Origin: Pedobacter sp. WC2423
Lineage (GTDB): Bacteria; Bacteroidota; Bacteroidia; Sphingobacteriales; Sphingobacteriaceae
DNA length: 64,000 nt
Direction of reading: 5' to 3'
Assembly (NCBI RefSeq): GCF_040822065.1
Contig: NZ_CP162005.1
Span: 992,001 to 1,056,000, forward strand
This document shows, piece by piece, positions 60,338 through 64,000 of the stretch. Under the pieces are notes generated by a model. It saw only the letters and a program-made list of their open reading frames with translations, did not search any database and was not told the DNA's origin. How positions within the stretch are numbered: position 1 is the stretch's first letter; each line of letters opens with the position of its first letter. A program made the translations under genes and the position numbers.

Positions 60338-60343
60338 TTCATA

Positions 60344-60381
60344 AAAAAGGTTTGCCATTTTTTAAGAGGGCAAACCTTTTT
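60344..60381. terminator. Bidirectional terminator
   Basis: AAAAAGGTTTGCC (60344-60356) pairs with GGCAAACCTTTTT (60369-60381). It lies between the convergent genes ending at 60337 and 60401. Confidence 0.88.
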
Positions 60382-60400
60382 ATATTGCTGAAGTCTTTAA

Positions 60401-62830
60401 TTATTTTCCACCAAGCCTCTTTTGTTCGTCATCAAGACCAGTTGACCTGTTTCTTGCAGATTTTACAGTCATCTTTCCAAAGCGGTATGTGAAAGTTAAC
60501 CTTACACTTGTAGTAGTTCCATATTGTTCCAGGTTGTATACATTTCCTGGTAATGTGCTGAATATTCTTGCTTTTTGTGAATGAAAGATATCACTTACCC
60601 CTAATTTCAGATTCCCTGTTTTATTTGGAAAGCTATAACGTAATCCTGCATCTGCATTGTACATACTTTTAATTTTAAAAGCACCTTCAATTTGCGGTGT
60701 ACTAAACATTAATCCTGCATCTGCACTGAAAAGCTTGCTCAATGTGAAGTTGTTTTGTGCATAGAAATTACCACTGAATTGCTTAGAATTCAAATCAGCT
60801 CCGTTTAAGTCAGGTGCTTTAATCTGTTTAAAATATCCCAGCACATTATTATTCATATCCCACCATTTAGTAACCTGTACCGGGAAATTCAGCGTTAAAG
60901 AAACTACATTTTCTGAAGCAAGGTTTAAAATCGTCTGATATATTGATTTTTTAACTTCATTTTGTAACAATACCTGTGTAATTACATCTTTAGTGCGACT
61001 ATAATTTAAAGCAAGACTATATTTCTGTTTGAACAGATAGCTGGCTTCCAGATTATTGGAATACTCAGGTTTTAGATTGGGATTACCCTGATTATAAGTG
61101 TACTGATCCAGGAAAAATATAAAAGGATTCAGATTCTGATAATTTGGTCTGTTTATTTTCCTGGAGTAAGAGAAATTTAAAGAGTTATCTGTATTTATGT
61201 TCTGACTTACTGACAGAGAGGGAAACAAATCTGTATATTTTCTATGGGTTAATTGGTTAGTAGTAATCGAGTTTCCCGTAGAATTGGTATTTTCAGCACG
61301 TAATCCTCCAGAAAAAGATGTTTTTCCAAGCGTCACATATAAAGTTGCATAAGCCGCACTAACCTTCTCGTCATATAAGAACCGGTTACTTTTTGTATCA
61401 TCAAAAGTCCAGCTTCCTTTCACGTCATTTTCATAAATATAATTGTTGTCGCTCTTTACACCCGCAATTTTAGCACCGGCTTCCAGTTTGAACATTTTAT
61501 TTATAGGCAGGGTATAATCTGCCTTAATAGCTTTAATGTCAATATTTGAAGGCGCAAAATTTCTATAAATCTGTCCATCCTTAAAGAAGCTGCCATTTGG
61601 CAGGTAAAAACGATTCGTATAGTTTTCATTGTTAGTCCCATCAAAGGTGGAATAATCCGCATCTACAGTTATTTCCTGTCCTGCTGTATCCAATACTCCT
61701 TTATAGTTGATATTATAAGAGAAGTTCTTGCGGTTAGATGAATTATAACTTGGTGTTGTTAAAATTGAATCTGTTGCAGCAAATGATTTGCCGATATTCA
61801 CAGCACTTAAACTCTGCTGGTTATGGTCACTGATATTTCCTTTAACCAAAAATCCAATTGCATGTTTTGTCGATAAAAAGAAGTCGGTTCCGATTTTGAA
61901 ATTTTGTGAAGAGTAAACAGAAGTATCTTTGTTTCGCTGACTAAAAGACAAAGGATTTGTACCGGGAGTTATACGGTCAATTTTAAGCGTCTGAAGAGAT
62001 TTATTTCTGTTATAACCATAAGAGCCAAAAACATTAAAGCTCTTTTTACGGTAATTCAAGTTTAAAGAGCCATTGGGAAGCAGGTATTTGTTGAATCCGG
62101 TACCTAACGCTAAACTTCCATTAAAACCTTCTGTCTGACTTTTCTTTGTTTTGATATTGATAATTCCTCCTGTGCTGTTGGCATCGTATCTGGAACCTGG
62201 ATTATTAATAATTTCGATACTCTCTATCTGATTGCTTTGCATTGATTTCAGCAAGTTTACAACTTCGGTTGAACTCAGATAAGTTTGTTTACCGTCAATA
62301 GTAACTAGTACATTGCTTTTTCCGGAAAGAGAAATGTTCTCATTGTAATCTACATTCACTCCCGGAGCTTTTTTCAAAACTTCGAGCGCTGTTAGACCAG
62401 CCGCTGATGGTGTAGCATCTACGTTAAAAATTAGTTTGTCTGCTTTACGTTCTAAAACCGGTTTAGCAGCTGTAATGCTGACTTCGTCCAGGTTTTTTGA
62501 ATTCTCCTTTAGCGTAATCACCGGGATTTGCAAAGCTGCAGGGCCGCTTAATTGAAAAAGAGCAGTTTTAACTTTGTTATAACCTATGGAAGAGGACACA
62601 ATATAATATTGACTGGGAGCGGCTGTAAAATTAAATTTTCCATTCTGGTCAGTCATGGCAGTGGTAACCAGGGACGAATCTTTTGCTGTGTACAATAAAA
62701 CTGTTGCAGCTGGCAGTGTTTGTTTTCCGTCCATTACTGTACCGTTGATCTTCACAGTTTGCTGGGCATGTAAGGTATTAGGGAAGCCGTAAAATAAAAA
62801 TAGGAATGTGGTTAGTAAAAGTGGTTTCAT
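60401..62830 (-). CDS. TonB-dependent receptor-type outer-membrane protein (no SusD partner), paralogue
   Basis: The 809-residue protein has the same plan as the one at 36718-39156: signal peptide (ending LHAQQ), carboxypeptidase-like domain, KAPGVNVDYNENISLSGK, VLVTIDGKQTYLSSTEVVNL, NNPGSRYDANSTGGIINIKT and a family-3 barrel with NPFIFFLDQYTYNQGNPNLKP. Length and block order are nearly the same in the two proteins. No SusD is adjacent and the ligand is unknown. Confidence 0.88.
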   Translation of the reverse strand: MKPLLLTTFLFLFYGFPNTLHAQQTVKINGTVMDGKQTLPAATVLLYTAKDSSLVTTAMTDQNGKFNFTAAPSQYYIVSSSIGYNKVKTALFQLSGPAALQIPVITLKENSKNLDEVSITAAKPVLERKADKLIFNVDATPSAAGLTALEVLKKAPGVNVDYNENISLSGKSNVLVTIDGKQTYLSSTEVVNLLKSMQSNQIESIEIINNPGSRYDANSTGGIINIKTKKSQTEGFNGSLALGTGFNKYLLPNGSLNLNYRKKSFNVFGSYGYNRNKSLQTLKIDRITPGTNPLSFSQRNKDTSVYSSQNFKIGTDFFLSTKHAIGFLVKGNISDHNQQSLSAVNIGKSFAATDSILTTPSYNSSNRKNFSYNINYKGVLDTAGQEITVDADYSTFDGTNNENYTNRFYLPNGSFFKDGQIYRNFAPSNIDIKAIKADYTLPINKMFKLEAGAKIAGVKSDNNYIYENDVKGSWTFDDTKSNRFLYDEKVSAAYATLYVTLGKTSFSGGLRAENTNSTGNSITTNQLTHRKYTDLFPSLSVSQNINTDNSLNFSYSRKINRPNYQNLNPFIFFLDQYTYNQGNPNLKPEYSNNLEASYLFKQKYSLALNYSRTKDVITQVLLQNEVKKSIYQTILNLASENVVSLTLNFPVQVTKWWDMNNNVLGYFKQIKAPDLNGADLNSKQFSGNFYAQNNFTLSKLFSADAGLMFSTPQIEGAFKIKSMYNADAGLRYSFPNKTGNLKLGVSDIFHSQKARIFSTLPGNVYNLEQYGTTTSVRLTFTYRFGKMTVKSARNRSTGLDDEQKRLGGK

Positions 62831-62928
62831 GGTTGTTATTATTTGTAAATAAGATACCAGCAGGGAGAATAAGTTACATCGGAACGAAATAATTTATGAT
62901 TTAAAAGGATTTTGCAATTCTAACCAGC

Positions 62929-64000
62929 TTAAAGCCGGGAGCTTAGTTGTGCAATAATCTTTTTTGCATCTCCATTGCCGGGATTTAAGGCGATTGACTT
63001 TTTATAATTCAATAAAGCCTTTTCTTTATCTCCTTGTTTATAATAAGCTTCTCCTAAACTGTCAAATACATTACCTGATTCTGGGAAGAGCTGTGTATTA
63101 TGTTCAAAGACCAGGATGGCATCGGTGAATTTGTTTTGACGTAAAAAGTTATAACCGATCTCATTCAGAGTGGCTTCAGCATCAAAACTATATTCATCAT
63201 TATGTGTTTTCTTCATTTTTTCATAGAATGCGATGACTTCCTGACCGTTCATTTTTTCTATTTGTGTGCCAAAGCCACTTAATACAGTTTTTTTGATCTG
63301 ATTATAAGGTTTACCATCCAGAATTGCCTGAATAGCGACATTAAAGTTGTATAAGTTATTCTGCTGATTATTAGTCATCAGGATTACGGTTCTGCCTTTG
63401 GGTACAGCACTCACGAGTAAAGCCTGATAGTTTCTTGCAGTACCGTCGTGTTTGTGCGCAATTATCTGGTTACCATCCATCATACCACCACCCAAACCAG
63501 CTTGTTGATCGGGTCCGGCAGCTTCCAGAATTTGTTTAGTGGAGGCCGGGTTGATCAGTTTAAAGTTGATCAGTGCATTACTCCATTTATAGAAGTCATC
63601 TAAAGTAACTGCAACCCAGCCATTGATCGGGTAGGTGAGCTCATCTTCTGTATGCGTATTGTTATAGGCTCTGGCTACAAATTTATCTGAAGCCAGAGGA
63701 TCTACAATAGCGGCTTTCATTCCGCAAGGTTTTAATAAGTACTTTTCTGTAAAGGCTGTAAATGATAAACCGGTAATCTTTTCGATGATCCTGCGTTGCA
63801 GAAATACATTGTTGTTGTTATAAGCGTACTGGCTGCCGGGCTCAAAGTCAAGTTTTGCTATTTTTTTCAGGTCTTCCATATTATCAGCATTACTTTTAAC
63901 CAGTTTCCATTTTACATCCGGAACACCACTTGTGTATTGCAATAAATTGATAATACGGATTTTTGAAGCCCATGTAGGCAGTTCAGGCAGGTATTTCGAA
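62929..64000 (-). CDS. Serine hydrolase (beta-lactamase/S12) with C-terminal TPR-like tail, 5' part missing
   Basis: The frame is open to the window edge; the last codons before it read KYLPELPTWASKIRIINLLQ, so the N-terminus and SxxK nucleophile lie outside. Visible are QYTSGVPD, the YxN-type YAYNNNNVFLQRRI, and a HKHDGTARNYQALL segment in place of the usual HxG third motif. From about 100 residues before the end, two TPR-like units occur (SGNVFDSLGEAYYKQGDKEK, ALLNYKKSIALNPGN). Serine hydrolases with TPR tails are common in Bacteroidota. Confidence 0.85.
   Translation of the reverse strand, partial: SKYLPELPTWASKIRIINLLQYTSGVPDVKWKLVKSNADNMEDLKKIAKLDFEPGSQYAYNNNNVFLQRRIIEKITGLSFTAFTEKYLLKPCGMKAAIVDPLASDKFVARAYNNTHTEDELTYPINGWVAVTLDDFYKWSNALINFKLINPASTKQILEAAGPDQQAGLGGGMMDGNQIIAHKHDGTARNYQALLVSAVPKGRTVILMTNNQQNNLYNFNVAIQAILDGKPYNQIKKTVLSGFGTQIEKMNGQEVIAFYEKMKKTHNDEYSFDAEATLNEIGYNFLRQNKFTDAILVFEHNTQLFPESGNVFDSLGEAYYKQGDKEKALLNYKKSIALNPGNGDAKKIIAQLSSRL

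Overview
The window looks like chromosomal DNA of a Bacteroidota bacterium, most likely a Pedobacter-like member of the Sphingobacteriaceae. The grounds are the SusC/SusD pair, GLPGLI and GIN-domain (DUF2807) proteins, FadR-type control of a polysaccharide locus, AT-rich spacers without Shine-Dalgarno sequences, and several promoters of the Bacteroidota type (-7 box TAnnTTTG, -33 box near TTTG). The species assignment is inference. No rRNA, tRNA, CRISPR array or intact transposase was seen.

Region 1 (1-17.4 kb) is mostly housekeeping. It holds the tail of an NlpC/P60 hydrolase, a DnaQ-like exonuclease, an M1 peptidase, queG, a GNAT-nitrilase fusion, ruvB, a 3-hydroxyacyl-CoA dehydrogenase, pdxH, an AlgH/YqgE protein, purE-purK, a BaiN-like flavoprotein, recQ, a GIN lipoprotein, a LutA-like Fe-S protein and a GLPGLI protein. 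Region 2 (17.7-21.4 kb) is a class Ib ribonucleotide reductase operon, nrdHIEF. Region 3 (21.7-33.7 kb) is mixed: a 7TM-DISM histidine kinase, free-methionine-(R)-sulfoxide reductase, a methyltransferase, HAD and Nudix hydrolases, a Vat-family acetyltransferase, a DUF885 protein, an AraC regulator with an aldo/keto reductase, an orphan ExbD, and a Crp/Fnr regulator with a quinone reductase.

Region 4 (33.9-40.3 kb) is the most unusual. It has an orphan ECF sigma factor and an 84-residue protein of an unrecognised family. That protein has a paralogue at 4.6 kb, and the two genes share a strongly conserved leader of about 75 bases. Then come a divergent sigma/anti-sigma pair, a terminator whose loop appears to have been invaded by a 51-bp palindrome, a TonB-dependent receptor, and a frameshifted cysteine-desulfurase remnant.

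Region 5 (43.5-58.9 kb, all minus strand) is a coherent alginate-utilisation locus. In transcription order it is a GntR/FadR regulator, PL17 oligoalginate lyase, KdgF-like cupin, alpha/beta hydrolase, hexuronate-type MFS transporter, SDR (probable DEH reductase), SusC, SusD, two-domain PL6 lyase, KDG kinase and KDPG aldolase. It can take alginate to pyruvate and glyceraldehyde-3-phosphate. The regulator gene has two near-identical palindromes lying on its own promoter.

Region 6 (59.1-64 kb) holds two proteins of unknown function, a second SusD-less TonB-type receptor paralogous to the one at 37-39 kb, and the 3' part of a serine hydrolase with a C-terminal TPR-like tail that runs off the window.
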